From contig NC_051083.1 of the NCBI RefSeq assembly GCF_004664715.2, positions 114,958,534-115,022,533 on the forward strand: DNA of 64,000 nt, read 5' to 3'. Position numbers and translations under genes: made by a program. This document shows positions 36,860 to 49,348 of this stretch, in pieces. Within the stretch, counting starts at the first letter, position 1, and each line of letters begins with the position of its first letter. The notes beneath the pieces are model-generated. The model saw only the letters and a program-made list of their open reading frames with translations. It was not told where the DNA came from and searched no databases. This DNA comes from Peromyscus leucopus. Its lineage: Eukaryota; Chordata; Mammalia; Rodentia; Cricetidae.

Positions 36860-37240
36860 CACATTTCTCCTTTTCTCCTTGCTTTGATGAAATAATTGAC
36901 AAATGACCAAAAGGAGGAGATGTTTATTTTGGCTCATGGCTTGAGGGATGCAGTAGTTTGTGATGGAGAAAGCATAGCAGCAGGCTACTCTATGGTGGCA
37001 TGAACATGTGGCTAGGATGCCACTCACATTTCAGTGGACTAGGAAGCAGAAATGTGATAGCAAGCTAGAGATACATTATAAAATGGAAGGCCTGCTTAAA
37101 TTGCTCACTTTCTCCCATGAGACTCCACTTCCTAAAGGTTCTACAACCTCCCCCAAACAGTGCCATGAGCTAGAAACTTAGTGTTGAAACATATGAGTTT
37201 ATGGGGAATATTTCTCATTCAAACCATAATGGTTGGAAAA
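36860..37240. other. Possible interspersed repeat, family unassigned
   Basis: GATGTTTATTTTGGCTCATG, GGCTTGAGGGATGCAGTAGT and GCATAGCAGCAGGC, with AGTGCCATGAGCTAGAAACT later, resemble a rodent dispersed repeat containing 'TTTATTTTGGCTCA', but I cannot name it. It lies in the likely intron or promoter side of the OR. Confidence 0.35.
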
Positions 37241-37466
37241 GGACCCCAAGTTAAGGCTCCCTTAAGAGAGTGACTCCAATGATCTTTTTTTCTCCACTTT
37301 TTCCTTTGACATAACTGGTGTGAAACTACCTTTGAGAGTCTCACAATAGGAAGCAAATACTATATAATGATGACATTTAGCAGAAACTTCACTTCTTTTT
37401 GTCTTCTACCTTATTTATTTTATGATAATATAATATAAGCAATTTCAACATTAATGATTGACTTTT

Positions 37467-37520
37467 TTTGTTTTTTGTTTTTTGTTTTTTTGTTTTTCGA
37501 GACAGGGTTTCTCTGTGTAG
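37467..37520 (-). mobile_element. Minimal 5'-truncated B1 with target-site duplication
   Basis: The 54-bp insertion is T-rich (37467-37497) plus only about 23 bases of the B1 3' end (CGAGACAGGGTTTCTCTGTG and TAG). An exact 15-bp duplication TAATGATTGACTTTT lies at 37452-37466 and 37521-37535. Confidence 0.88.
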
Positions 37521-37689
37521 TAATGATTGACTTTTAAAATATAGCACATATTGATATATATCACTAGAGGACACAGGAAAGAATTTCAAGCATCTGAAAT
37601 CCATTTATTTTTGTTTCCTTTCATGTTGACTTTCTTATTGCTATGTAGTCTTTATTACCAGATACAATACGTATCTTAAACACCTTATT

Positions 37690-38275
37690 AGTTTTTGTTT
37701 TATTCTTTTCTCATATATTACATTCTGTCTGCAGTTTCCCCTCCCTCCCCTCCCCTGGTCTCCCCCCTCCACTCTTCCCCAGGTCCGCCCACCTCTGCCT
37801 CCCTTCATAAAAGAGCAGGCCTTCCAGGGCCATCGACCAAACAAGACTCAGCAAGCTACAATAACATTTTTTTATGTGTTAAGGAAAAAATACTTTTCTA
37901 ATGTGATTTGGATAATGTTGTACTGTAAACTGTGTTACTTTTTTTTTGTAATGATAGCAAATCAAATGTCAATTTAAACTCAAGTGTGCTTGGGAAAAAA
38001 AGAATGCACTCACGACACTTCAGAAAAAAAATAGATTCAATTGGAGATTCTCAGGTTAAGCAAAATAAATCAGATTCAGAAAGATTAAAAAACGATCAGG
38101 CACATACCATCAAATGAAGGCTGGACAAGGCAACCCAGTAGGAGAGAAAAGGTCCCACAAGAGGAGGCAAAGAGATAGAGACAATCTCTGCTCCCTCTCT
38201 TAGGAATCCCACAAGAACAGCAAGCTATTCAGCCATAACATATGCAGTTTCCCTTAACTTGGTATTACCTGAACT
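37690..38275 (-). mobile_element. L1 (Lx-type) 3' UTR, antisense, interrupted
   Basis: Two ordered pieces match the antisense of an Lx 3' UTR: 37735-37860 (pyrimidine-rich, then AAGAGCAGGCCTTCCAGGGC and CAGCAAGCTACAATAAC) and 38095-38270 (GGCTGGACAAGGCAACCCAG, TAGGAGAGAAAAGGTCCCAC, GAATCCCACAAGAACAGCAA). About 230 bases of unrelated AT-rich DNA separate them. Confidence 0.65.
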
Positions 38276-39662
38276 TCTGAAACAGTAGTTAAGACTCAAT
38301 AACAATGTGAGTCCCAAATCTTAAAATAACAGTAAGTCAGACAACTCTTTCCTATTGAACTCCCCCACCCCCAAATCGGGGTGAATTTCACTAACATCAC
38401 TGGAGGGCAGAGAGGAATTCAGACATATTGATCTTAAATTACCTATAAGAAAAACAAGAGTTTCTGCTGGGCTCTGTGGATGTGTAGCTGATTGCTTCCA
38501 TGGCATCAAATTCCTATGGAAATTGAGGGAAATGTATGTAAAGTTATTTACTTTAAATGTTAGAGGAAAATAATGTTCCATCTTTCATAAATGAAAATGA
38601 CATTCATGACTCACAAGCAGTAGGATGTGCATTAAGTGGTTTCTTCTCCTGCCCCCCAGTAGCAGGGATGGGTTGGCAGTGAGTCATGGATACAGATTCC
38701 CCTTCCCCACTTGCCGCCCTGTGGTGCTCAGAGACCCATATTTGTGAAGTGGTTGTCTGATCATAGTCTTGGCCTGTGATAGGATTAGAAATCAGTCTGT
38801 GCTATGGCATGAGTGAGAAGGTATGAAACTAAAGATAGGGGCCCGATTCCATCAGTGTTCAAAGTTGAAGGCTCAGTCTGTGACTGGGAAATAGGGAACA
38901 GCCACCTTTTCTGGTTCATTTCGGGTAATGACGTTTCCTGAAAAGGTTACAGATAAATCACATTTTTTTTGCATGTGAAATCTTTGTTTAACTGTACTCA
39001 ACAAGTTGGTTATTCAAAAGAATCTTCTTTGGGATGCTTCTGAAATATGAAGGAATTTTTCATAATTTACCCTTTGCATCAATCCAGATGTTAGTGTATT
39101 AGGGTTGTGTTAAGGAAGATTCACCTATGCTAGAGGAATATAGGACACTGTTACTGCTTGAGGTAGCATTGACAGTGATTACAGTGAATAAAGAAAATCA
39201 ATCAGCAGCTAAGGTTGTCCCTGGAGGTGACAGCTGCTTCCTAATTGGGGAATTAAACTGCAGTGTCCTCTTACCATTTTACTTTGTCTTCAGAGACTGC
39301 CAGCCTGCATTTAGAACCAACATTAACATCATTAGATTTTTTTATCATTCAACCCCAAATCTCATTAATTAGTAATGGAATAAACTTGATTTTCCCCTTT
39401 GGCTTACAAGCGTGTTCTTCGGTGTGTCCAGATTCAAAGGCTCACAGCCTTCCTAAATCCAGTTTTATTGCAGTGAAGAGAGGTTAATATACATGCCAAA
39501 GAGAAGCTTAGAAGTCTTCACTGTTTCATTCTCTTACCACACATCCTTGGACACATACTATGTACCATATTATTGAACTGGTAGGCACTAGGGATGAAGC
39601 CATAAGCAAAGAAGACATGCTACCAGTGTTTATTAAGGTTATAATTTAGTGGTAAGAGTAGG
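38276..39662. other. No gene recognised
   Basis: ORFs at 39127-39487 overlap each other and have no domain. Weak L2-like similarity near 39530-39660. Confidence 0.4.
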
Positions 39663-39670
39663 CATTAAAC

Positions 39671-39865
39671 CAAGTGGTTCTCAACCATCCTAATCTTATG
39701 ACCCTTTAATACAGTTCCTCATGTTGTGCTGACCCCCCCAACCATAAAATTGCTTTCATTACTACTTCACAGTTGTAATTTTGCTAGTGTTATGAATCAT
39801 AATATAAATATTTTTGGAGATAGAGGTTTGCAAAAGGGTCACGACCCTCCAGTTAAGAACCACTG
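39671..39865. mobile_element. URR1-like hAT DNA transposon (non-autonomous)
   Basis: The 195-bp element starts CAAGTGGTTCTCAACC and ends TTAAGAACCACTG, which are terminal inverted repeats. A perfect 8-bp duplication CATTAAAC lies at 39663-39670 and 39866-39873, the hAT hallmark. The internal CATGTTGTGCTGACCCCCC and TAAAATTGCTTTCATTACTA fit rodent URR1. Confidence 0.9.
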
Positions 39866-40411
39866 CATTAAACAGATGAAATTCTGACAATTAAGTGTAA
39901 AACTGTGACTATGTTAAGTGCTTTGAGGGAGAGATATAGGACCTTGATACAAAGAAAAATGTATAGGAAAAGGTGACATAGTTTTTGTGACATGATTAAA
40001 GAAGATACAACTGAGGTGGAAGTTATGTTTTTATGTTGAGATCAGATGTGTGAGGAATAGTCAGATATGAGAAAACCAGAATGGGAATCAGGAAACAGAT
40101 CAGAAAGCTGATGTGCTCCAGTCCCAGCAAGAAATGGCAGGTAAACACAAGCTGGAATGGGTAAGATGACCTAATTTTAGGGCTTTTATACAGTACCATC
40201 ACAATGTTCTTGAACTTCTTTAAATGTACTTTAATGAAAGGTTAATTTAAGAAATAAAATGCATTTAAAATATATTAGGATCAGGCATGAAGTTCAAGAA
40301 GGGAATGAGGATGAAACTCAAGATTTATCTTCAACAACTACATGGATAAGCATGGCTTTCCTAAGGCAGGAAGATCAACGGGAGAAGGCATTTTCTTCTC
40401 TTCCCCCACTT

Positions 40412-40413
<2 letters not shown>

Positions 40414-40490
<77 letters not shown>
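40414..40490. repeat. (CT)n microsatellite
   Basis: About 38 uninterrupted TC units. Confidence 0.96.
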
Positions 40491-40493
<3 letters not shown>

Positions 40494-42399
40494 AGATCTA
40501 CTGGTTTATGATCCATTTCTGAGATGACGGTTTCTACCCTCACATAGGTTGGTCACTTAGTGATGGATAGAGGTCTATCTCTGAGTGATAGGGCTCTCAG
40601 TGTGACTAAAAAACAAGCTCTTAAGCAAATGCATCACAAATTATTGCTCTTGTTTCACCTAAAAAAAACCAGGAAAGAGAACGAATAGGTCAGTGTAACC
40701 TTTACTCACCCTGCAGAAATTGCTCAAAGCCTGGGGTTAGCAACTGAATATCAGGAGCAATCTTGCACAAGATGTACAAGAGAGCTCAATTTGATGGGAA
40801 TTGTCAAAATACCTCCAATATGAGCACCATATCTCAACCATCATTAAGGACGACCCAATTACACAGAACTTCCAATTATCTGTTTTTCCCCCTAAAAGTT
40901 GTGTTTTATTTGATTTTGCTGTTGCATGAAAGAGGTAGATGACAATGGAATGAGTTCAGTCAAGAAAACAGTTCTCAGGGGTCACCTTGGGGTCAGAATG
41001 CTCTCAGTCTTATTCTGTCTCTCTTCTTCATGTTCATTTATAGTTATGACCATTAAGAATGGATGAAAAATGCTGGTCAGAGGTTCTAAAAGATCTACAA
41101 TTAGTAGAATGATTTAAGTGCATCATTATCTCTGATTTACTAAGTAGGGACAGTGGGTTCAGCATTCTTTATAGGACCATTAAGTAAATGCGATGAAAAA
41201 CAGTTTTGTTCTTAGCTTCCAGTTACACAGAAAAGCTAATTAATAATGTCCCCTGGACTTCTTCCCTTGATATTTTCCTTAACCAAGATTCATCTCAGTA
41301 TTAATATTCCTATGCCATTATAATCATCAAAAGGTAAAGCTGTTTGGAAGACAATATAAAACTCCCCAAATTCACATCTACCACCATGTAGTAATGCTTA
41401 TATTAGTACAAGCATAAAATCAAAGTGCAGAAACTTCAGTAAGGAATTAATGACTATGTGAAGGCCAAAGGCATGGCATCTTCTGGGATCAACCCAGGAG
41501 ACCCTTTGGGAAAGGGAGGAGGTGAGATGGAATTTGAAGAACAACTGAAGGTTGGTTAACAGAAGGAAAGTGAATTTTGTCTGTACCAATTAAGTACTCT
41601 ATTCTTCCTTCTTCCAAACCCCACTTCTACATATTAAGACAGAATGTCGACTTGAAGTGCTGTTAGGTCTATATTCTACTCAAAGTGTCAATGGCTTATA
41701 TCAAGGGTAATTCATTTGATGCTAGAAATCAGGGTAGCACTGGCAAGTAGAGAAGTTCACCTTTGCAGCTTAATCCTCACTATTTAGGTCAGCTTTTGTT
41801 CCAAATACATATTAACCTCTTCCCTAAAGGGACACCTGAGAGAGAGAAGAGCAGAATTATCTACAGACGGAATCTTTGCAAGCACAATGAAAAAAGAGAG
41901 CTTTAGTGCTGCTGCACTAGCTTCCTATTCCAGAGGGAAGTTGGTTACTTTGTTTAACTCTCAAAAACAAATGTTTTTCTTGAATAACTCAAGTTTGTAC
42001 CACACAGAAGAACATTTTGGAGAAAGGTTTCTTTTTTCCCTTGAAAACAACTTGTAAAATATTATAAATATTATAGACAGCTCAGTTTTTAAAGCAATTG
42101 CACATTAATGCTAGAAAACTCTGGTTTCCACGGGAATGATTCTGTTATTTGTATTTTTGTACCTTGAGACATAGAGCCAGAGATTTCTAAGATTCTTTAG
42201 ACTAACATTATTGAGACTCAGAAGTGGACTGGGATATCAGCATTATTGAGACCTGGTGACAGATATTTCTGATTCAACTATATTCTTTGATGCCAAATAT
42301 TTTTCCAGTTCTATTCCATTTGTCAATATGACAGACAATGAAACAGGCTAGGAAATATCTCGGACCAAATGACATGTTTTGTATCTGTAGCCTAAATGT
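40491..42399. other. No gene recognised
   Basis: No coding signal and no confidently assigned repeat. Confidence 0.45.
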
Positions 42400-42520
42400 G
42401 AAAATGGCAAAAAATTATCTGGGCAAGTTGTGTAAAATATAGGGTAGGAAGAGATGAAAGAGTAATCAAAATATATTGTGTGAAAAAGATCTATTTTCAA
42501 TTAAAAAATTTGTAAAAAAA
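42400..42520 (+). mobile_element. Possible L1 3' terminus
   Basis: TAGGAAGAGATGAAAGAGTA and ATCAAAATATATTGTGTGAA, then an A-rich run, echo the L1 3' terminal block seen at 20620-20680. Confidence 0.45.
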
Positions 42521-44084
42521 TATGCTTTTACTTTTGGTTGTAACTATCAAGATATTACATATAAAATGTAGAGAGTCTACAAAATTTAGTAAAATCTGAG
42601 CTAAATATGTATCTAAATTAAATACCTAAATAATATCAAATATTTTTGAAGCATGTCTATAAATTTGTAGCTAAAGATCTGAAATCAATGAAATTCAGAA
42701 AACATTCAACAGTAATCCTTTATAAAAAGGTGTCAAAATGAAGCTTTAATGAGTTTGCTTTTTAACCAATAGCACTTTTTAAATTGGTTTCTTTTTTTCC
42801 TCTTGCCCTGAGGGGAGAGAAAATGCATTTGATAGACTTCCTGTACTTATTCCACTGACTTATATGTCAGGGAACTGAAATGTTTCAATCCATCACTTTA
42901 ATACTTATCTGATCATATACTCATTATTTTAGGTATATGAGTTGTAGGAACATTTTTCTTGCATCTTTTAGTTTTCAGTCTGAAATTTGGCTTGGGTGAT
43001 GGAGAAAAAACAGTCCTTTGCTTCGACTTCCTTACTCTGTAACATTTGAGGGTTCTAGTATAAAATAAAGAATAAGAATATTAATAAAATGACCTCATAG
43101 GCATGCATGAAGTTTTTATAAATTAATGAAATAATCCATACAAAGTGCTGACAAGATCCATAAGGAGCTTCACTATACTTTGACAAATGTGTACCTGCGT
43201 TTAAGTGATCCCTTCAAAGTTGCGTGTCACCTCACTTTGTTTTCCTCTGATTTCCTTCATGTAACTAGTGCAAGCACTGAATGTCCTATGCATTTTCAGT
43301 AACAGCTGATGTGACTCCTGCACATCCAAGTTCAAACCTTAAATTTTAGTTTTAGTCCCTGTCATCAGAAACCTAGATATATGTTTCTTACCTTTCACTG
43401 TCTTTTTCTCCTCCACTCCAAAAGACTGGTCACCATGACCTCCTCATCTGGATGATTCATTCTGACATAGAAGCAGGCTCCACCTTCAAGGGCATTCTGA
43501 GTCTAGCTGCTGCTCCAATGGCTCAAATTAATATCCTGCTAGAACTTGCTCCCATTAGGGATTCAGGTCCTGCCTGTTTGCTTAATATGTTGTACTCATG
43601 AAAATCAATTTCCCCTAAGCCTCATTCCCAGGGGTAATATTTCTCCACTTAACTGAGAAAGCTAAATAAAATGGTAGATCATCTTGCACCAGCAAAAGCC
43701 TCACCAACCCTTGAATTCTGAACTTGATGAGTTCAGAGGAGCCAACTGTAAGCAACATTTTAAGGGTCATTCTTATCCGCTTCAAGAGAACTGAGCATAC
43801 AGCATATAAATCAATATTGATGATTTTAAATGACTTGCAACTATTCATTAAAACACTTTACCTATTTGACAACCTTTTCAAAGTTGTTAATTCAAGTTAT
43901 TGAATACACTCAAGAGGAAAGTAACTGCATCATTCAGACAGAAAATATTTACTGAATGCTTGCTACATGTACAACATCTCACCGTAGGCTCAATTTGAAT
44001 TAGGTATTGAATAGTTCACTAAAAGTGTATTATTTTAAGCTTTGGCAAAACTATCCCATTGTCAAATGTATTCAGGGAGATTTT
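42521..44084. other. No gene recognised
   Basis: The 77-codon minus ORF at 43615-43848 has no domain. Weak old-repeat signal near 43930-44000. Confidence 0.4.
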
Positions 44085-44094
44085 ATCTATCTAC

Positions 44095-44139
<45 letters not shown>

Positions 44140-44150
44140 ATCTATCTATC

Positions 44151-44212
<62 letters not shown>
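44085..44212. repeat. (CTAT)n microsatellite
   Basis: About 30 CTAT units, with two ATC slips near 44138-44151 and a C/T interruption near 44093. Three overlapping Tyr/Leu/Ser/Ile ORFs are artefacts of it. Confidence 0.96.
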
Positions 44213-44213
44213 T

Positions 44214-44310
44214 GTTTACGATAATTCCTGACCACAGTTTCCCCTCCCTCCACTCCTCTCAGTCCCCCCACACACCTCCTCTCTTCCCCCGATCCACTCC
44301 ATGTACCTTT
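44214..44310 (-). mobile_element. L1 3' end-like fragment, antisense
   Basis: ACCACAGTTTCCCCTCCCTC and CTCTTCCCCCGATCCACTCC match the pyrimidine-rich block also present at 37735-37790. Confidence 0.5.
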
Positions 44311-45009
44311 CTTATCTAAAATAAGTCTTGTAGGAAATTTTGGAGAAGTGAGGAATATTTTGTAAGATTACTGATATTCTGGTTGCTAAGTCTGTCTTAT
44401 AAATTTAAATACTCAAAATGTTTAAAAGTGAGTCATCTCTTTCATTTAAATTGACCATTATCCACAATCATCATAATCTGACAATATGGTACTCTGATTT
44501 CTCTGGGTTTCAGATAGAATCAGGGATGCTATTATGTCCTCAAAGTTGAGACACCTTCAAAGAGCACACTTCTTTTTTTCCCCTCATTACATTATCTTTC
44601 TCTAAGGAAGGCATTAGGAGCCAAAGATGTTTTCATTCTTCCTGAAATATTCCCTGGGACAGCAACAGGTACATTTTAGAACTTTCCCTATATCTTTATT
44701 TCTTAGGATAAAAAGAAAATAATCAATCTGGTGGTGGCTAGATGGTAGAAAATCTAGATAACAGGTTTCAGTTCTCAAAAGCACTGTCTGTACAGACATG
44801 AATCAGGAGAGACTGAACAATTGGACAACATGTTCTGAAATCTGTTGATGAGGGTGTATTGCAGATTGCAGGTGGCATGATGAAGATTCATCTGATACCA
44901 GAGTCTATTAGGTGGACCCCATGCCCATCATTTAAGTGTCAAGAGAAAGGATTTTTTCTGGAAAACAGATATTGACTTGCACAGGAGTGGTAGAAGAGTG
45001 GAGAGGGTA
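44311..45009. other. No gene recognised
   Basis: A 61-codon minus ORF at 44614-44799 has no domain. Confidence 0.4.
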
Positions 45010-45225
45010 CATACTGTGACATCAGAAAGAACCCATCAAATCCAAGCCTGCCTCTTATTAGATGGATGGCCTTGTACAAATTTCTTAAATTTAGTGGATA
45101 ACATCTACTTCATCCTCAAAATTTAGACAATCTAAGGTATCGTTAGGTTGCTGTGCTGTTTAAATGGTAGTACCATATACACAAAGTTCATATTAAATAG
45201 ATACTCAAAAAATTAATTCTTCCTT
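45010..45225 (-). mobile_element. MIR SINE, antisense
   Basis: GCCTGCCTCTTATTAGATGG, GCCTTGTACAAATTTCTTAA, TTCATCCTCAAAATTTAGAC, GTTGCTGTGCTGTTTAAATG and AAATAGATACTCAAAAAAT occur in antisense MIR order. Confidence 0.75.
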
Positions 45226-46394
45226 CCATGTCTTATGTTTCTTTGATGAAAACTTGGGGGGAAAGACCATGGGCTTCATTCACTACAAAGAAAAGCACAT
45301 GGAATGCTAGAATGATACAGAGATTATGAGTTTAAAAGAAGCACAATTTTGTGTCAAGTGGCATGTAATATTTAAAGTTCATAGAAACCTAATTTACCAG
45401 TCAGTGCATTTCCTGGGGGCAAAGAGATGACCATAACTCACATGATTTACTGAACAATGCAAAATTTGGAGGGCATCAATCAAGCTTAGAGATGATCTTG
45501 CTTGGACATAGATTTGTCCTTCACAGAACTTACTTAAGAGCTGCCAAGGAAAGACATTTTGAAAATTGGATGATTGGTTCTCAAAGTTTACTGGTAGACT
45601 AAAAGCAAAGTTTGAACTAGGCAATCTTTGATTCCTGAGGAATGCTATTGATATAGAGTGGCAGCTGGGATCTGAGCAGGCTAGTAAGTGCCGTTACATA
45701 AAGGAGTCTAATTTCCTACTCTGTATTTTTTTTTTTCATCACAGATTCTAGATGGTGAATTGGATCATAAGTTTAATGAACCCCTCTTGTAAGAATTTCT
45801 AGTAGGTAGGAGGGTGGTTTTCATCAAAGCATAAGTGGAAAGGACAAAGGAACAAGATCTGAGGTTGTCATAGGAACCTCTTTCCCCTCAAGGGCCATCA
45901 GCAGGATTAAATAATGGTCATGGTGCGTACTAGCAATACTAAGGATCATGGAGTATGGTAAAGTACAAGCCAGAAAAGAAGATGTGTGGGAGTATGAGGT
46001 AAGGGAAAAAGGAGGAAAAGAGGTATTAGTACCACTACTAGCAAGTTTAATCTCTCCACAGTTGGAGTTGGCCAAACTCAGAGCCCCTCCCTTTGTTCCA
46101 CTTGAGCATGTAGTCTCCAGCTACTCAGGTGATTGATATTTACTAAATACATGTTTTGTACCGTGGAAGGTACTGTGGACAACACAGGCAATATTAGAAC
46201 ACGGGTGTGTAGGAAGGAAAATTGAGTGTGTCATGCAAGAAAATGGGCTTTATATAAAGCTGAGATGGACAGTGCAAAGGACTAGAATTGCAAGCAGCAG
46301 AGAAAGTGTTCTAGAGTGGTATTCTGGGTGTGACCGACTCCAGTATGGATGATAGAAGAGGGCATTTAAAACTGGCAAAATGGATTGATCAGAG
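45226..46394. other. No gene recognised
   Basis: Overlapping 62-83 codon ORFs on both strands (45394-46136) have no domains. Confidence 0.4.
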
Positions 46395-46605
46395 GGACAA
46401 AAAGACACTCTGTTTTATTTGTACTAGGTACCATGTTGAGCAGTCCAGGAAGCATTACCCTACTACAGATCATAAAGACCAGATCCCATTTTTTAACTTG
46501 ATTTTTATAAATGATAACTCTGAGGCCAGAAAGGCTAGACAAAGTCCAATGTCATACAGCTATGTAATATCAGGGACCGGTTTCTACTCTACTATTTGCA
46601 AGTCA
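46395..46605 (+). mobile_element. MIR SINE
   Basis: TACTAGGTACCATGTTGAGC, then AACTCTGAGGCCAGAAAGGC, AATGTCATACAGCTATGTAA and GGGACCGGTTTCTACTCTAC. The 109-codon ORF crosses it and is not supported. Confidence 0.65.
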
Positions 46606-48097
46606 TCTCATGATGTGTATGAAAGCTCAGTGTGTCTGCAGTACAGGACATATGAATAGGGTGAATGAGAATTAGTTGGAAAGGCAACTGCAGCCATACT
46701 GTAGAGCATCTATCCCAAGAGCCAAAAGAGTAAAGGCTGCATCTAAAAAGCATCAGAAAACCATATAAAGTCTTAAAGCAGTGAACTGACAGACAAAAAG
46801 GTGCTTTAGGAAGATTTATCTCTCAGTAGTGCAGAGGATATATGGAAGAGAGGACTGAGTAGAAGCAATTAGGAGGCTATTGTAACACACTAGTCTGGGT
46901 ATAAGATACTGTATAAAGCACTCAAATGAAGAAAGGCAGGGAAGAAAGTTGACAGAGTGAGTGAAAAGAAAGGTTTGACTAACTGGATGTGGGGATGGAG
47001 AAGGAGTTAAATAATGAATGCTAAGTGTGGCACCTTTGTCACTAGAAGAATAGTGATGCCAGACATGATATTTGGGGACTGCTAACTTGTGGAGAAATTT
47101 GGACTCAAGATGATTAAAACTAGGAGAATCTCTGGAGTTATCCTTACAATTATGGGAAACATGAGCTCAATCTGGGCAAAGAGAAGAATCTAGAACCCAA
47201 GCTTGAGAGAATCTGATTCAGTTCCTGTGGCAAGGGGTCACAGTGAAGGGGCAGGTGAGAGAGATAATGGAGGGAGGGTAGACATTGAAAATCATGAAAA
47301 AAGAATTTGTAGAAAGGTGAATAATGAAAATTATAAAGATAAGAGAAGGGTCAGAAAGAAAAGATAATGAGAAAAACAGTCTTAATTTTGATGGTGATAA
47401 GTTTTATAATGATTGATGGGGATTAGTTCCAAGATAGAGCCAATTGTAAGCAGGTAAAGATGAGAATAAGTCTGATACAATGGAGAAAGTGAACATAGAA
47501 TGTGCTTAGAATTTTTCTGATGAATTTCAAGGGGCAAATAGATACTCAAAGGATGCTGCTGGGATTGTGAGAGGTCTCTTTGCAGTAAGGGTTAACTTTG
47601 CTATACTATTTATTAAATAAAAACAAATATTCTCAGTCTAACATTTATTAGTGCTGATGTAAAGATTTAAGTCATAGGTATCGGGTCAGGCATCCTAGTT
47701 GTTGAAATGAAGTCTTGATGAGAACAGGAGGGCATAGGGCCAAAGATGAGGTGGAATGTCCACAGCAAATACAGTGGCATTATCTTCTTTGGAAAGTCAA
47801 AAGAGAAAGGTGAGGTCAACCAAAGATACAGAAATACTTATGGAGAAATATGGGAGCTTTAAACTGGAGACATTTTGAGTTTTTAAAGAAGTCTGTGTAT
47901 CTTTCACAGGCTGATCTTTGTGGTAGGAAAAATTCCCTAAATAACAAAAGGCAAATGAAAATGGGATTGAGAATGTGAAGAATATATGTTGCTAGAAAAA
48001 GTAGAGTATGTAGAGCACAGGAAGAGCTAATTCAAGGATATGAATCAACATCTATTCCCATCCATTGAGTGCCTGTTGTATTTCTCTTTTTAAATTT
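46606..48097. other. No gene recognised
   Basis: A purine-rich plus strand without any notable ORF and without a confidently assigned repeat. Confidence 0.45.
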
Positions 48098-48260
48098 ATT
48101 TTATTTTTGAGATTATAGTATAATTACATTTTTCTTTTCCCTTCCTCCCTCCAAAATCCTTCTATGTACCACCTTCTGCTTTTCTTAATGGCCTTTGTTT
48201 CTTTGTTATTGCATGTGTATATTTATATGCATATACATATATGTTCTTAAATATAACCTG
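48098..48260 (-). mobile_element. L1 (Lx-type) 3' end, antisense
   Basis: ATTATAGTATAATTACATTT, then TTCCCTTCCTCCCTCCAAAA and GCATATACATATATGTTC match the antisense of the L1 3' UTR found at 480-640. Confidence 0.75.
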
Positions 48261-48437
48261 TTTAATTTTATTTATGTGTATGTGTGTGTTCTTGCATGAA
48301 TTTATATGCACCATGTTTGTGTAGAATCTGGAGATATAGGTAGTTGTGTGCTACCTGATTTTGGCATGGAGTATTGAACTTGGGTTATCTGGAAGAACAG
48401 TAAATGCTCTTAACTTCTAAGCCATCTCATGAGCTCC
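48261..48437 (-). mobile_element. B2/B3-family SINE, antisense
   Basis: The right end AACTTCTAAGCCATCTCATG is the antisense of the tRNA-like head. TTGAACTTGGGTTATCTGGA fits the B-box region. It directly follows the L1 3' end and probably inserted into it. Confidence 0.75.
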
Positions 48438-49124
48438 TGTGTTCCTTTTCTTATGGGAGATATTCAAAGGTTTGTGGAAACTATCACAGATTGTAGTTTT
48501 TCTTCATGTAAGTGTATAATAGCAACCCTAAATCCCAGGTACTAGTATTTTCTCCCCAAAGAAACTCTATCCTAGCCTTTTAATTATTATTCTTTAATAA
48601 AAGTAATTCTGGGAAGAGAGAGAGCCTAACTAAGATAAATCCCTAGGAGATAAGACAGGTTTGGAGAATCCCAAGTTGTATATAGAGAGTTTTGCCTGTT
48701 ATTCCCTCAATCCAAAAGTAAAATATTGTAGGGAGGACTCTATCATACTCTGTCCCTCACTTTGTTCTTCCCCAAAGTTGAGTGTCTTAGGATAAGAGAT
48801 GAAATTAGCTGCCATGGTAACCTGTAGCTGTACATGGTAGCCTTTTCTTTTTGCCAGTTCTGGGTTCTGCGCCTCTGTTCTCAGTTCACTGTTTTGAAGT
48901 TCACACAAATAGGCCTAGGACCATATGCCAAGGCCTAGGACCTTGTCTAGTGTACAGTGTCTAGTAGTAGAAGAAGAGGGAACTCTTACCTGCATCCAAG
49001 ACAAATAAAACAAGAAAGAGGAACTGAATAATAGAAATAGTGCATAAAAGCAGCTTGCTGAGGATAAGGAGGCCAGTGCTACTAACCAAAGTATCTGACA
49101 ACCACACCACCACATCTCAAAATC
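48438..49124. other. No gene recognised
   Basis: Short minus ORFs at 48699-49115 have no domains. Confidence 0.4.
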
Positions 49125-49245
49125 ATTTAATTATCTCAGGCAATCTCATGAAATGGCTACCATAATTTCCACTATACTGGTGGAGTGAAATAGACACACA
49201 GAGAGGCAAAGGGACTTGACTGACATTGCATGGCTGTTGTTTTAA
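49125..49245 (+). mobile_element. MIR SINE
   Basis: TTATCTCAGGCAATCTCATG, then ACACACAGAGAGGCAAAGGG and CTTGACTGACATTGCATGG. Confidence 0.6.
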
Positions 49246-49303
49246 TTTAAGCTTTCAATTGCTAAAACCCTATTCACATGAATTTTGTTGGCTTATGGGG
49301 TTG

Positions 49304-49348
49304 GTTTGTTTGTTTGTTGGTTGGTTGGTTGGTTGGTTGGTTGGTGGG
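49304..49348. repeat. (GTTT)n/(GGTT)n microsatellite
   Basis: GTTT units then about seven GGTT units, followed by GGTGGGTGGGTT. Confidence 0.9.

Noticed and set aside
44085..44212. Possible CRISPR-like regular repeat array
   Set aside because: Repeats are four-base units without spacers in a mammalian genome; it is a microsatellite.
44007..44319. Three overlapping Tyr/Leu/Ser/Ile repeat ORFs
   Set aside because: They come from the (CTAT)n repeat read in three frames.
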